64,000 bases of DNA, taken from positions 22,268,828-22,332,827 of the forward strand of contig VZSR01000520.1 in NCBI GenBank assembly GCA_013398615.1, given 5' to 3'. The notes beneath the pieces are model-generated. The model searched no databases and was not told where the DNA came from. It saw only the letters and a list, made by a program, of their open reading frames with translations. Shown in pieces: positions 51,001 to 64,000 of the stretch (positions within the stretch are counted from its first letter, which is position 1; each line of letters begins with the position of its first letter). The DNA comes from Brachypodius melanocephalos (lineage: Eukaryota > Chordata > Aves > Passeriformes > Pycnonotidae). The position numbers were made by a program, and so were the translations under genes.

Positions 51001-53752
51001 TCTTGGATAAAAATATGTAGCTTTTACTCATCATTTATTCTGTTGCCAATTCTTGCAATAATTATATAAAGACTGCTGAAATAAGTCTATAACTGAGGTG
51101 AATTGGTGAAAGTTAGCTATAACTAAAGCTTCATATAGCTTCAACTCTTCTTTCATGACCTCATATAGATTACCACTCAGAGATGACTTAATATATTACT
51201 ACTACACATAAATACATGAAGTGATTCAAAACTAAAAATATGTAGTGAAATATTATGGCAAAAATCATTAGAGCAGTTGAGCAAAAATATCAAGCCATTT
51301 ACAGCTATCTATCTTCAGTTCCCAAGCACTTGACCTTTTACTTTGTCTGCTAAATTATAGATATTTGCACTACCTGGGCATTAATATTTTTAACTCTGAC
51401 TTTTGCTGTACCCAACCAGTGTAGATGTACTTTAAATATTTCATTCCTGTCTTTAATCCATATTTATTGGAAGCACAAGGACATCACATTTTAGCTATGT
51501 ATCTGTAATTGTCTTTTCATCTTTTTGATCAGTCTGTTAAGCGTCAGGAGTTGAGTAACAATGCAATACTTAACTTCTGTTTCGTTTGTGAGACTAATTC
51601 CTGTTGTGAGAGAGTTACACTCATAACACTTGTGAGGAATTTTGCAAGTGAAGGCAAAGAATTTTCAAGTGGAAATGAATGACAGACTCTACTCCATTCC
51701 AGAAAATAATCAACAGTCCAGCCATTTTCTTTTGCAAATTAATTGGAAAAACAAACCTGATCAGAAATAGTGGCTTAGAAGATTCTATGTGTTTGCTTGC
51801 CATTCTACCAGCATGTTTCAGCTTTCAGAAAATTGTTACACTCCGTGTTTAACAGCAATCTTACAGGCCAAGTCATCTTCTGTTCCAGGAGTTACATGAA
51901 ATCCTGCTGGAATATAGTAATGTCTTCAAGGGAAGGAAAGAATATAGCTAGAAATTGATTAATTCTGCCAGTATCTTCCCTACAGAATTTTAAATTAGAA
52001 TCTGTCTGAAACACTGTGTATATCAAAATTCTTTCTGTACCTGGTGGTTTTCACCATGTGTCCATATGAAACCTCAGTATGCCTCGAGCCATTTTATTCA
52101 TATAAATAACTCATATTTGTATGGCACCTTTCAGCTGTGAAAGCAGAATTGTAATCTCTGGTGGATGAATGAGTTATGAAACTGCCAGAATAGAATTATA
52201 AATGAAAGCAGGCATTATGTCTCTGTAAAAATAATAAGTACATAAAAAATTCTTAATTAATCATGATGAATCGCCAAGGATATCACCCATGGTGAGATAA
52301 AGGATTTTGAGTCACAGTTTATTTTTTCTATTTCCATAAGCAACTAGTTCTTTTTCCAGTTTGTTAAAAAAATGTTGACCAATATTTTTATTAGAAAACT
52401 AGCCAAGTTCCAATTTTGTAATGTCCTCTATAGATGTTGGTTTACTTAGTTGTAGAAAAGTCATCTTAGAAAGTCTGAACATATAAGGAGCTCTTCTGTA
52501 ATTTCTTAACTAAATTAAAAACAAGTTCCAGTTTGTCTTTTTTCTGCTAAATACACGATGCATTTACAGAATATAACACAAATAAAGAGTCTCCCTCTGT
52601 CCAATAATTTGCTTAGTAATGGGGAAATTTTGTGCACAGATGTGTTTTAAGTTGAAAGAAAGAAAACAGAAAATTTATCTCCGCTTTCCACTACCTTATT
52701 GGTTTTATCCTAATCCTTCTCACTATATAGAAGGGGATTTTATTTGACTTTCCTTTCATAAATCCTACAGGCAAGAGAGTATTACAATTTCAAAATAAAA
52801 TATGCTTTCTTTTTAATTGTGTTACAGTACTTACAATCAAGAGATTGTACAACGGCAAGTTTAAAAGTGAAAATTATTTCAACTAAAATAGGACTGACAT
52901 TCAATTTTCATTGCCTGAGATAAGAGAAGCCCTGCACAAGGAGGAAGAAGGAAATTGCATTTTCAGGTTCTGTTAGCTTGAATAGATGAAGTAGCTATAA
53001 GAGACCAAATAAGAAAGAAATTTTCTTGTTTACAAAGCAAAATTGATTTAACAGTGTCTTTTGAAGAAACAGTTAGAATTGATGCTGTACTTGAAATTAG
53101 GTTTTGGGACCCAAGGGTAAGTCTGTTTCTAGGTATGTGTAGTAAAATAGAATGAATCTCAGAGCACTACCAACCAAAGTAATAAAAATTATTTTTTCTC
53201 AATATTTATTAGGTACTCCTAGAGTTCAATGATGAACTACAGAAATAAAAGTTCCTAAACCACACAGTGTTGTATGTGCCAGATTTCAGAAGAATTTTCT
53301 CCTAATATAGACTGGTGCCTAATTAGATGACATTCAGTATTGTCTGTGTAGCTGCACTGAATCCAATCGACTCTTTAAAGCTGGAGTTGAACAAGATTCC
53401 TCTCCCAACCCTGTATTTTGTAGACAATAGGAATAGAAATATTTTACACTATCAAGTTTATTTTATCAAAGTGGTGTTTTCTGGGGGAGAAAGACATAGA
53501 AAAATTGGAAACACCTTTTACTTGGAGCTTCTTTCTTTCTAAGATATTTGGAATTGCACGAATATTTTTTTCTCAACAGAATACTTCACTAGCAGATAAA
53601 GGAAAATTAAGGATTCTATTTCCAGTGGAACAGAAAAGATTATACAAATCTCTTTAGATAATCCTACAATATCAGTGAGAGGCTATAACCACTTCTATTA
53701 TCCTCTACATTGTTGCTGTGAGGAATTCAGTTGAAAGATATTAGAAACTGGC
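48031..53752. other. Unique AT-rich sequence with two exon-like open segments
   Basis: No repeat family recognised. A minus-strand segment 50914-50700 and a plus-strand segment ending at 53116 have open frames next to splice-like signals (see findings). Neither matches a known family, and I do not annotate them as exons. An 11-base unit (tagtggagtgt) is duplicated at about 50645-50667. Confidence 0.45.
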
Positions 53753-53814
53753 AAAACAAAAAAAAACAAAAAACAAAAAACAAAAAACAAAAAAAAAAAA
53801 AAAAAAAAAAAAAA
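53753..53814. repeat. A-rich (CAAAAA)n tract
   Basis: C-interrupted A runs with a period of about 7 end in an uninterrupted A run of about 26. No retrotransposed body is visible upstream. Sequencing error in run length is likely. Confidence 0.9.
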
Positions 53815-56800
53815 GGCCTTTACACAAAAAAAAAGTTATTTAATTGAAATACCAGAAAAACAAATGAACAAACAGTAACAGAAAAGTATAAAAGGCAAAG
53901 CCTTACCCATTAATAAAGCAGTAGAGGCTATCAGTGATTACATGAAATCCAGCCTCTAGAAAGTAGCAAACAAGACAGTGTCATCATCTCCCTCATACAC
54001 CTGGCAAGGCAGGTTGGTGAAAAGTCCCTGAGCTCTGCCTAGTCTTGCTCTGGAGCTGTCACTAGAGTGGCATCCTTGCTTTCCTGTTCTCCCGTTGTCT
54101 CCCAACACCAATAAATGGGAGTCATTGCAATATATTTGTAAGTTGAAGGACAAACACAGGACACATACCACACTGTCATGCAAGAAGCATGTCCTTTTTC
54201 TCATTGGATAAGAAATTTCCTTATTTTTCATTGAGTTTGCTGAGCTGCTGCCTTAGACATATCTTGTTTTGTGTTTCACGGAAGTGAGAGCTGTGAATTC
54301 CTGCTTCTGCTAAGTAGCAATAATTTCATCTGATGTAAATGCATACTGACTCTGCTCACTGTCTCTTGAAATCAGAGTACTTACAAAGCTATTTATCATC
54401 CATTTAAGGAACTTCAAAAACTTTTGAAGCACAACAGTGCAGAATATCTCCTGTCCACAGCAAAGTAAATACCTTTGAAGACACTGACTAATAATTAATC
54501 TGATAGACCACTGAGTTAGAGGAAATTCCACAGAATTATTTGTGAGTACTGCAATGATCCTGCAAGAATAAGAATGGCCACATACTTAAAACAGTACAAG
54601 CAAACTAAAACAATTTGTAAAGGCATTCTTTCCCTTAATAAGTAAAATTTATTGAATTGATTAAGATTGTTATTAACAATATTTTCATATTGTTATTTGG
54701 CTGACAAAAGTTTGTCGTGACAAAAGTTTGGATACTGAGATCAAATTGTCCTAGACAATGGTACACCTTCCATTATATTAGTACCTGAAATGAGCAAAAA
54801 GTCCTCTGCTGTTTAAGAAAATGGGCTGGTTAACTTGTACAATAAAAATGCTTCCAATACCCATCTTTTGCAAAATAATGAAGGACACCAGAATCTGAAT
54901 CTTCCTACCTGACTAAACCAGGACTATTTAAACTGGAAATCATTAAGTAAGCATCAGCTTTCTCAGTTAGTCTGGAATACATCCAACTGCTTTGTATCGA
55001 TATAGAAAACACAAGCAAAGAGTTAATAGAAAAAAAATACCCATTAATAAAAATAATTTAATTGGACTTTTATGATGTCTTTGAAAAAATACTTCACAGG
55101 AGATTATTAGGGGAAAAGGAGCCACAGAATAAATTATAAAAGTTCTGTTTCATATTAGAAAATGGCTCAGAGATAGGAAAATAAAGAATAGATGTAAGTG
55201 TTCATTTTCAACATGGAAGAAGGTTAATAAAGAGATGCCCCTGCATTCTTTCTAACAGTAGTGGTACTTGACACGTTTATTACACACTTATTAATGTCCT
55301 GAAGAAAAAGATAAAGAGAAAGATGGACTGAAATCTCTTTCTGAACATTATGTAGGTCAAGAATTAAAAAATCAACAAAGAATCTCATGCATACACAAGA
55401 CAGAGAATTAGCTGTCATAGCAATAAAGAAAATTCCTAAAACATAAGCAAAGGTGAATGTTGGATTTGGCTACTATACATTAATTTATCCATATTGACAC
55501 CTCCTAAATCAACATAAATCACTAAGAAAAGGAATAGTTTCATGATGGGCAATTTATTTAAGAAAGATTTAATGTACAATGTTTTTAATTCTTCAATGTA
55601 CCTAGGAAAAAAATTAAAGTGCAAATCAAATGAAATTTCTGTTGAAGAACGATAGAACATTGAAAATGTGTTACTACATTTTTGTGGCTTGCTGGCCTGC
55701 CATTAAAAAGCCCTAGAGATGATACAAAAAACATGCAGATTTGGGGGAAGATTTATGAGTTAGAACCATACTTTTGTGATGTAAATGATAGAGAAATTTT
55801 GTTGTAAAATTATTGTAAATAATGGACAAGTTGAACAACTCATAACAATTCACACTACTAGGACAAATTTCACCCAATAAAGTAAAAAAGACAACAAATT
55901 TAAAAGTCATACCAAGAAATTATTTGTTTATTCACACACTGACATATATGCATCTGAATGGCCTATTGTTACGTTGTACTGGTTATTGTGATTAGGCCAT
56001 AAAAACAATTATAAACTCTTCCAGTTACACTAGAAAGCTTTTCACAAAGCACTAAAAAAATCTTTCTAAGAGGATAAATGAACTCGTGGAACATGTTGCT
56101 GTGGAGATTGTGGAATCTCAACCACTGGGTGTTGTACAAGCATCTGTCAAAAATATCCCACCCTTCTTCTCTGCAGGTGTAACAAAATTAAATAATATTC
56201 TGTGTTTTCCTCCAGCTGTATCATACGATTAATTTGGTCTGCTCTCTTGGCACCATAAGCCAAACAAAACAAGAAACCAAAAATCTCTTAGAGTCAACAA
56301 CCGTAGACTCTTTTAGTGTAGTAGAGTAGGCACACAGGGAGCACTCTTGAAATAATCAGATAATTTTTTTTTTAAACTCAGCAAAAAAAGATTTAAGCCT
56401 TTGGAGGTAGACAATAAACTGTATTTGACTAGAAAATTTGAGAAACAAAAGATGTTTCAGGAGAGAAGTCACTTCATAAGTTTTTTTGATGAATTACTGC
56501 AAGAGTATTTAATGAAACATTTTTCACTACCTCAGTAAAGTAAGCTTCATTTTATTATATCAACTAAAGAGACAGAAGTTGTTTTTATAAAGAGTGAAAA
56601 CTCCAGTGAAATTCAATGAGAATTTTTTTGGCAAATAGAATGAAGTGAATGTCTCTGCAATGCAGAGGTTTGTTGTTTTTTTATTATTGGACAAAATTTG
56701 TCTATTAATACTGAAAATCTTTAAACAAGCACTCCACTCATGCAGTCAACTGTGCTTCATTTTAAACAGATTTCTATGTGAAATTTCACATCTACTCCTT

Positions 56801-57287
56801 ACAAATACACAAGAAAGTACATATTTTAATAAAGGTCAAAATGTTACCATTTCCATCAGTGTAGTAGATATTTTTAGATCTGAAATCTCAAGTGATTTTT
56901 AAAAAGCTGCTATGATTCAGCTTGAATTTCTATTTGTGTGTTTGCCTGAAGGGCTTCTGGGTAATATTCATATAGACAATTCATAGCCTTTGTTTTCTGG
57001 ATGTTTTTTCAGTTACTCATGAGAGTTCAGTTATTTCAAATACTTATGGTCAACGTCGTCTATGTTAACATTAAAGTCCAAGTGAAGGTGAGTAGTTTGA
57101 ATAGGTGCATCTCAGAAGAGCTGGCTGAAAGTCCAAAATTGGGATACCAAACCAAACCTTGAAATACAAATAATTTTTCCAAGTTTTTGTCTTGGTCAAA
57201 TATGTTTAAAATGGGTGAGGTGGATAGATTACTATGAATTAAAATATCTTTTTAAGGAACTCTCCAGAAAGTGAAAGAAAACTACTG
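53815..57287. other. Unique AT-rich sequence, no supported gene
   Basis: Nothing recognisable beyond short A or T runs and frames of chance length. Confidence 0.5.
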
Positions 57288-57360
57288 AAAAAACAGTAAA
57301 AAACAGTAAAAAACAGTAAAAAACAGTAAAAACAAAAACAACAACAACAATAACAACAAA
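57288..57360. repeat. 10-bp tandem repeat (aaacagtaaa) x4 running into (CAA)n
   Basis: Four identical head-to-tail copies of aaacagtaaa at 57291-57330 are followed directly by CAA/TAA units to about 57360. It is a compound satellite that probably grew from an A-rich seed. Confidence 0.92.
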
Positions 57361-60300
57361 AGCAACCTTTTTTCTTGGAATAGCTCATTACAGAAATGTA
57401 TGGTTATGTGAATAATTAAATCTTGCTTGGTTGTAGTTTATTTGTTTTACTGTGAAACTGTATTTTCTCAATAGGTGTTTAGTTTCTTTCTTTTCCTACC
57501 ATAAACATATACCAGTGGTAAAATTTTTAATATTAGAACCCTAAAATAGAGGAAGATGAGTCCATACTTAACCAGCTGAATAAATTACTTAATTTTGTTG
57601 TTTTCTGACTAACAGATAATAGCAGTAAAAAAAAAGCTTTATCATATAGACAGTTCAGATTCTTCTGGATCAAATTCTTCTCTAGAGAACTACCACTGAA
57701 GGCAGTGGACTTATGCCAAGGTTGAATTTGACCCAATATTATTTTCAAACTGAGATTAGAGAGCAAGTGAACCAGCAAAAGACAATTAAGTCAGTGATGC
57801 ACTTACTATCTTGAGTACGCAAGCAATCTGAAAGCCAGCATAATGCAGTTCTTATTCACCAGGCATGCAAATAAATCAGCTTTAATGTCAATAAAGTCAG
57901 TAATGACAGATTTTATCACTAAGTTATAACCGAGCAATAATGATTGGGAAAAAGGCAAGTAGCTCACAGTAACTGAAGTGATTTTTTATTTTGTCCTAGG
58001 TGAAGCCAAGGGTAACTGAAAAGACTGGCCTTTACTCCCTCTATTACTAACTGCAAATCATTCTTGTCATGTTAGGAGGCAGATCACTTTTTTCTTCCCA
58101 AGTATTGCTCACTGTTGTGGTGTGCCTCACGCTATGACCTCCCTCAGAGATGCTATAGTCCATTTCCAATTAGTCTCTGCATATTAGAGAGATGCAGTTC
58201 AATTTTAAGGGGGTCAAGACAAAAATACATTTTTATTTATTCTGTAAATATAGTTAGTGATTTATTTCATCCATCAGCAGATACCAGAGAACAAATAACT
58301 ATGATTTAACACTTTACAATAACAGCCCTATGCTGAATAGTGTTAGACATACACAGCATTCCATTTGTAATGACTGCATTCCAGTGGGGAATAAAATAAA
58401 TATTAGAGATGATAAGAGCCTTATCTCAAAAGTTTCTGAACTATTTGATTGAAGGTCATAATAAAAATGCCAGATATTGTTTTTCTTGATGTGTAGAAGA
58501 AGGAACTCGGTATATAAATACTTTTAAACTACTGTTATATTAAGTAGGTAGATGAGTAATTGAAGCTCACACAGGCATTTTAAAAGCAGACTAACTTTTT
58601 CAACTCTTTATACTGTGGTTTATAGGAGTTGGTACAACCATTTTTCTGTCTGCATTTTAACCAAAATGTTACACATTTTTGTTATGCATGTAGTTGTTCT
58701 CCCCATGGGAGATGTTTAACAATGGTCAATTACTGTGATTCAGTAGTTTTGGCTGACATTCAACAAATGTCTGAGCAGCTAATAATGCATTTAGTTCTGT
58801 TAGTCCACCCATCTGTCCATCACATCTGCCTGTCCTCATAAAGGCTGTCATTAAGCAGCATAGCATTTCTCTAACATCCTCTCACTATTCGCTTGTTTTC
58901 CAAATGCCTGGAAGGTAAACAATGTGTGCTCACAATTATATCTTTTCATAAGCTAAAGATAAATATACACTTCCTAATGAATAAGCAACAAACAAAACAT
59001 TTATTTTATTATTTTATTAGCAGCGCTTTAATCCATCAAATTTATATGATTGTTAGTCAACACACAAAATAGTTTGAAAACATGAGAAGACAACTTTCTC
59101 TTGTCCGTAAAAATTTTACAACTAGTCACCATTAACATAACATCCAAAAACGCTCTTTCAAGAAAAATAACATTAAGCTTGGCATTTGGTATCTATCTTG
59201 GACCTCACATTGTGGATGTCTGTCACAGTCCCATGGTGGCTACTGACTGCTTCTACAAACTATTTTAGCACTGTTTTAGTTTAGCTTTTTCCACATGAGA
59301 GAGCCATAGGGATACGGCTCATAAAAACAAAAATGTTGCTGTATTGCTGTGTATCCTTGCTCATGCTACATGTGAAATTGTGATCGTTATTCCTACAGGT
59401 TCAAAATCATCTTCTGCTGCACACCAGTAGGAAAATCCTGACTGTTAATGACAAGTCAACTGATTTTTAATTACTGTGTTAGTTTTTTAGGAGGTTGAAA
59501 AGACTATAATGCTGTGAATTACTTCATGCTTTGGGGTTTTCTTATCATTCTTTCTTTTGTCCTTTGTGCTCATGACTGGCCAGCCTGGCCAATAGTTCAT
59601 TCAAGTTCAGAGATTTTCTCCATTTATCTTGATTATTGAAACCTCTTCGTTTAGATTTAGCCTTAAATGCAAGTGTTATCCTCAAACATAAAATTTGTAG
59701 GTTTGACTATAATAGAGAAAACAAAACTGTTAGCATTTGATGAGAAGAGTGTCAGAAGAACTGAGGAGATGAAGAAGATATAACCTGCACCTGAGTAGAC
59801 CTTGTTACATTCACTTCTAGAGCACACAAAGGTTTGCAAAAGCTTAGTTAAGGTACTTGACCTAATGCTACAGATCCCCTCAGTTTGTAAAGCTAGACAA
59901 GGAAAAAAAAAAGACTCAGTCCATAAAAGAAAGTATATATATATATATGAGGCTGAACAACACTACTGCATATCCCAGGTGAGGAACATGAGGAACAACA
60001 TGTGGAGAGTGGCAGGCATCCACAAAGACAGTTCAGCAATTCTAAGGTAGCAGCCATCACTCAGCTACTAGTTCTTTAGTAACTACTCTGTTCCCCTCTC
60101 TCTGCCCTTCTGTAATTTGTTTTTGTTTCCCTTTGGCTGAAATGTAGCCTGTTTTTAGCAGTTTTGTTGAAGGAGTTGAGAAAACCTTGACTGCATATTT
60201 ATTTCCAAACTTATGCCCAATATCTGAAACAAAGTTGAGCTGTGACAACCACAAATTTCTTGTCGGGGTGTTCTAATCCTAGCATGAAAGAGCTCTTAAA

Positions 60301-60520
60301 ATGCATCATTTTCAAATGTAGACTTGGCATCCTGAAAAAGTCTTTGAGGAAGACAGACTTTATTGTTTGCACCATTCCAAGGGCAATATCCTTTTCCCCT
60401 CATTTACGGAAGAAACCTGTCAAAGGAGAAAGAGGAGCAGCTTCAGAAAAGATATGACCTAAAGAGGTGAGAGCATGAGTTCTGCACGGTAACAGCAGCA
60501 GCACTGGTGAAAATCCAGAC
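57361..60520. other. Unique AT-rich sequence, no supported gene
   Basis: Contains a short (TA)n run at 59934-59948. No gene or transposon recognised. Confidence 0.5.
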
Positions 60521-60575
60521 TTTGACTCCTTCTAATGTATGTTGGGTGTATGTTTGACTCCTTCTAATGTATGTT
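60521..60575. repeat. 23-bp unit tandemly duplicated (32-bp period)
   Basis: The 23-base unit beginning tttgactccttctaatg occurs at 60521-60543 and again, unchanged, at 60553-60575, separated by 9 bases. The perfect identity indicates a recent local duplication. Confidence 0.92.
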
Positions 60576-61225
60576 CAATTCTAATTGAATGTCAGATTGA
60601 GTAAACTGGCACTGAAGATGAAAGCTGGTGTGTCCTCTACACTTTTTTAGCAGTTGGGCAGTGGGTACACTGAGAAGAGGGAAGCAGTGGCTGAGGAGCT
60701 CAGCCCTTCTGCAATAGCACAGCCCAGTTGTCATGTTGGTCACCATAGAGCAGACAGATGAATGGCTGCACATGGGTTACATTTTACATTGGTCTTCCAA
60801 ATATACCTGGTACTGTGAAACCAGTAATAACCTCCTGAAAGTAAAAAGGGTAATGCACTCATTCAGTTTGAAAAATAAATATTTTCTAACTGCTTGGAAA
60901 ATTTTCTGTCTCTTTCAGTCAACAGATAAAAAAGAACAAAAAAATGTATCATGCAGATATTTTTATCTAAAGATAAAAATAAAAATTAAATCAAACCAGC
61001 AAAAATCAGCTCTTTTAATATGCCTTTTCTTTCAGATATTTTTTCTCTTTCACTCAGTTAAACTTTCTTGGATGATCTAGTAAGATTGTGAGTGTTTTCA
61101 TGTTAAGAAGTTAAGGTTTAATGTTTGTAGGAGCAGGGCACAAGAAACAACATTGTCATTAGTATTTGACCATTATAACTTCTGACTACAATCCAATTAG
61201 TGTTATTTTATTGTTGCTTTTATGT
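60576..61225. other. Unique sequence, no supported gene
   Basis: Overlapping short frames on both strands (60564-61080) have no family resemblance. Nothing else seen. Confidence 0.5.
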
Positions 61226-61382
61226 AAAGAAATAATTAAATATAAATGTAAATATATAAAAGATACATAAAATTATGTATATAAATTTAAAAAATTAAAT
61301 AATATAACAATGAACATAAAAAATCACATATCCTTACATTAAAAAATTAAATATGTGTAAGCTATTAAATATATATATACAA
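61226..61382. repeat. AT-rich low-complexity tract
   Basis: About 155 bases are almost entirely A and T, with many short ATATAA, TTAAAT and TATATA words, ending in a short (TA)n run. Confidence 0.85.
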
Positions 61383-62657
61383 AATAACTATCCACAAAGA
61401 ATATTTGAGAACCAGAGAATTGTCTGGATGCCTTGGCCCTCCTTTCAGTTGAAAAGCAGTTATTTAATTTAAAATTCTACACTTCTTTTTCAGAGCAATG
61501 GAAGGATTTTCTGAGCCTTTTCTAGGGCACATGACACAGAGGCTATTTTTCCCAGCTCAGGCTCAGAGGGATATCTGGATCCACTGGAGTCAAAGTGCAA
61601 ACCACAAATACAAAAATATGCTTTTGCAACAGCTACTTTCTCTTCCCTTTTTGTCCTTCTTTATTCAGACGGAGCTGCTTGTCCAGTCTTCCAAGTTCAG
61701 TCATGCTGTTTAAATTTCTTTTTGAAGGAGAAAAAGACTCTGGCACCAGAATAACTGAATTTTTTGTGTTGATGTAAATGAGGGTAGAAGTCAGCTTAAA
61801 CACCCAGTCAGGGCATTTCCCTGAATAGGAGCGACTTGGGGTGACACAGAACTGCCAAAATGTAACAATTCCCTGCCCTTCATCTCTGACATGAAGAGTG
61901 GGCACAGTGAAGAGGACATGATCAAAGCATTCAACCCTCATTGATCACCCACAGAAATCTATGTTTAAACCAAAAGGAGCCTGAGCCACAATATTTAATT
62001 TCAAGAATCAAGCTGAGTGTAAGGCAGCCATCTCTTTGGTGATTTTGCTTATTTGACAAGAAGATTTTACTTCTTTCTTAGTTGATGTAAGGATTAACCT
62101 GCAATGGCTACTAGTTAAAACCTCTTGACTATAAAGTAGCTGTGATATCATGCTCACCGTGCACTCTTTCCATATATCCTTATGATTCTAAGTTTCTTGC
62201 CATTTAAAAAAAATTAACATTTTGCAGGTGTTCAAAAAATTCCTTTAATTTCATCAGTCATGGTTATGTCAGCTCTGCTTCTTTGTCATCATCTAACTAT
62301 AAATACAAAAGGTCTTATACCTCATACAGAATGGGACCTGGATGGCTGTTCTATTCTGAGTTATGAATTTAACATTACAACTTTTCTAAAGGAAAAATAT
62401 CCATAAAAGCATAGTTAAAATACTGATTAAATTCAATTTTATATTTTTCTTAAAATGTGTCACTCCTGACATGCTTGAAAAGAAACTCAAACACATGATA
62501 TAATTTCACCTGCCTCAGTATTGCCTTTGCAATCTTCATTAGCATCTACAGTTTCAAGTACAAATGCAAGATCTCCCAAATATTCTTACTAAGAAAACTT
62601 ATTTCCTCAGAGAGATTATCTTTACATTGTCTGTTCCACCTGGAAAGAAGTCAGAAA
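61383..62657. other. Unique sequence up to the assembly gap
   Basis: Nothing recognisable. Overlapping frames near 61498-61941 are of chance length. Confidence 0.5.
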
Positions 62658-62982
62658 NNNNNNNNNNNNNNNNNNNNNNNNNNNNNNNNNNNNNNNNNNN
62701 NNNNNNNNNNNNNNNNNNNNNNNNNNNNNNNNNNNNNNNNNNNNNNNNNNNNNNNNNNNNNNNNNNNNNNNNNNNNNNNNNNNNNNNNNNNNNNNNNNNN
62801 NNNNNNNNNNNNNNNNNNNNNNNNNNNNNNNNNNNNNNNNNNNNNNNNNNNNNNNNNNNNNNNNNNNNNNNNNNNNNNNNNNNNNNNNNNNNNNNNNNNN
62901 NNNNNNNNNNNNNNNNNNNNNNNNNNNNNNNNNNNNNNNNNNNNNNNNNNNNNNNNNNNNNNNNNNNNNNNNNNNNNNNNNN
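62658..62982. other. Assembly gap (325 N)
   Basis: A run of N. Frames that cross it are artefacts. Its right edge opens directly into (AAGG)n, so the missing sequence is probably more of that microsatellite or a related purine-rich repeat. Confidence 0.98.
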
Positions 62983-63020
62983 AGGAAGGAAGGAAGGAAG
63001 GAAGGAAGGAAGGAAGGAAG
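62983..63020. repeat. (AAGG)n microsatellite at the gap edge
   Basis: About nine uninterrupted AGGA/AAGG units border the gap. Purine-rich tetranucleotide arrays of this kind can form triplexes and are often where assemblies break. Confidence 0.95.
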
Positions 63021-64000
63021 ACTCACCATAATAAAACTGTCACAGTTTTTCCTAGGAAATTATAGTCTATTTTGCTATGCTGTGCTATCTAGAGCACATG
63101 GTTGGGGACCTCAACAAGTTGTCTAACTGTTGGAAAACACTGTACATCTTAAGGCAACATAATATTTTCTGATCTTTTTCATCTTTTGGTCATTTATTAT
63201 CATCTTTAGCTTGCAGCAGTTGTTCATTCTTGAAGAACATATTGAACAGACAAATATTTCTGGGTTTTTTTCCTTGTTGGAGGCAAACAATCAAGAAGCT
63301 TCATTCAAGAAGTTTCATTTGAGTCACCTAATAGTAATCTTGGAGAGTTCTTTCACAGCTGTAAATGTGAAACATTCACCTAATCATTAGAAGAAAACTG
63401 TCTGATTTCAGCCTGGACAGGTTTAATTTTTTGCAGGAGCTGGGCGGGGGCTTGGCTGAATGGGCATGGCCAGGGTCCAGATGTTGCTCTGGATCATGTT
63501 ATGTCATTGATGGTGTGTGAAGAAAGGGACTCTGGCTTCCACAGGAAAGGTGTTCCTTCTGGGTGGAACCATTTGGAATTTTATTTTATGTATTAATTCT
63601 TTCTTTGCTTTATACCACTTGTTATCAATACTGTTGCTGTTACTCTTCTTTTTCTTATGCCATTGCTATTTCCAGTTAATCATTCTTATCTCAGCCCCTG
63701 ATCCATGCTTTTTGTGTCTCCCATTGGAGGTGGAGATGGGAGTGACAGGTGGTCTCTTTAGTGGGAGTGCCAAACTGGAGAATACCATTCCTAACCATGA
63801 CACTTTGTGAAGTTTGAATAATGGGTAAGATTTTTGAAACTATGACTTTCCTTGTTATTGAAGAGTCTGTAATTATTTTATGTAGAGCTGAACAACACAT
63901 AAATTTGTTTCCATTTTAAAAATAGTTATTCCCTTAAATTAGAAGTAAAAAAACAAGCCAAAAACAGATCACTTGGCATTTCAGACTCATTTGTTATTTT
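63021..64000. other. Unique sequence, no supported gene
   Basis: A slightly GC-richer patch lies at about 63410-63550 (including ggagctgggcggggg). No gene, CpG island or repeat family recognised. Confidence 0.5.

Noticed and set aside
53753..53814. Poly-A tail of a processed pseudogene
   Set aside because: No cDNA-like body or target-site duplication could be recognised upstream.
62564..63031. 155- and 135-codon frames crossing the N gap
   Set aside because: They are artefacts: N codons were read through, and the tails are just translations of (AAGG)n.
1..64000. tRNA, rRNA, CRISPR arrays, bacterial operons or phage modules
   Set aside because: No clustered regular spacers, no convincing B-box or rRNA-like stretch, and no dense coding sequence. 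CR1 elements and base composition point to a vertebrate nuclear genome.

Overview
The window looks like vertebrate, most likely avian, intronic or intergenic DNA. It is AT-rich and CpG-poor, with no operon-like packing, no long uninterrupted genes, no rRNA or tRNA genes and no CRISPR array. The organism call rests on four fragments of CR1 LINE retrotransposons. The clearest, near 20 kb, has the 3' end typical of bird CR1 and recognisable pieces of the end of its reverse transcriptase. Crocodilians and turtles also carry CR1, so 'bird' is likely rather than certain.

Layout. About 1-8.5 kb: unique AT-rich sequence with one 13-bp tandem repeat. About 8.5-15.5 kb: a chain of three plus-strand exon-like segments (8575-8635, 9265-9336, 15411-15445). 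They have good splice signals, compatible reading phase and a stop codon, and may be the 3' end of a gene I cannot name. A poly-A/(CAA)n tract and two AATAAA signals follow. About 16-27 kb: unique sequence around a 1-kb CR1 (19950-20980, minus). About 27.3-27.5 kb: an LTR-like stretch with TATA box and polyadenylation signal close together. About 28-43.7 kb: unique sequence, a TAA-rich tract, two small CR1 remnants (36838-37110 minus, 38791-38917 plus) and an isolated terminal-exon-like ORF (36679-36778). About 43.7-45.5 kb: a second, older CR1 (minus). About 45.5-64 kb: unique AT-rich DNA, several simple or tandem repeats, and a 325-base assembly gap (62658-62982) that opens directly into an (AAGG)n microsatellite.

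I find no convincing complete protein-coding gene and no previously undescribed system. The most useful leads are the three-exon chain, the LTR-like element, a perfect RFX-type X-box palindrome (13180-13195) and a hairpin made of two inverted RUNX-type sites (15534-15553). Nearly all open reading frames here are the size expected by chance in 64 kb. Every exon proposal is therefore an inference from splice signals and phase, to be settled by RNA-seq and cross-species alignment.
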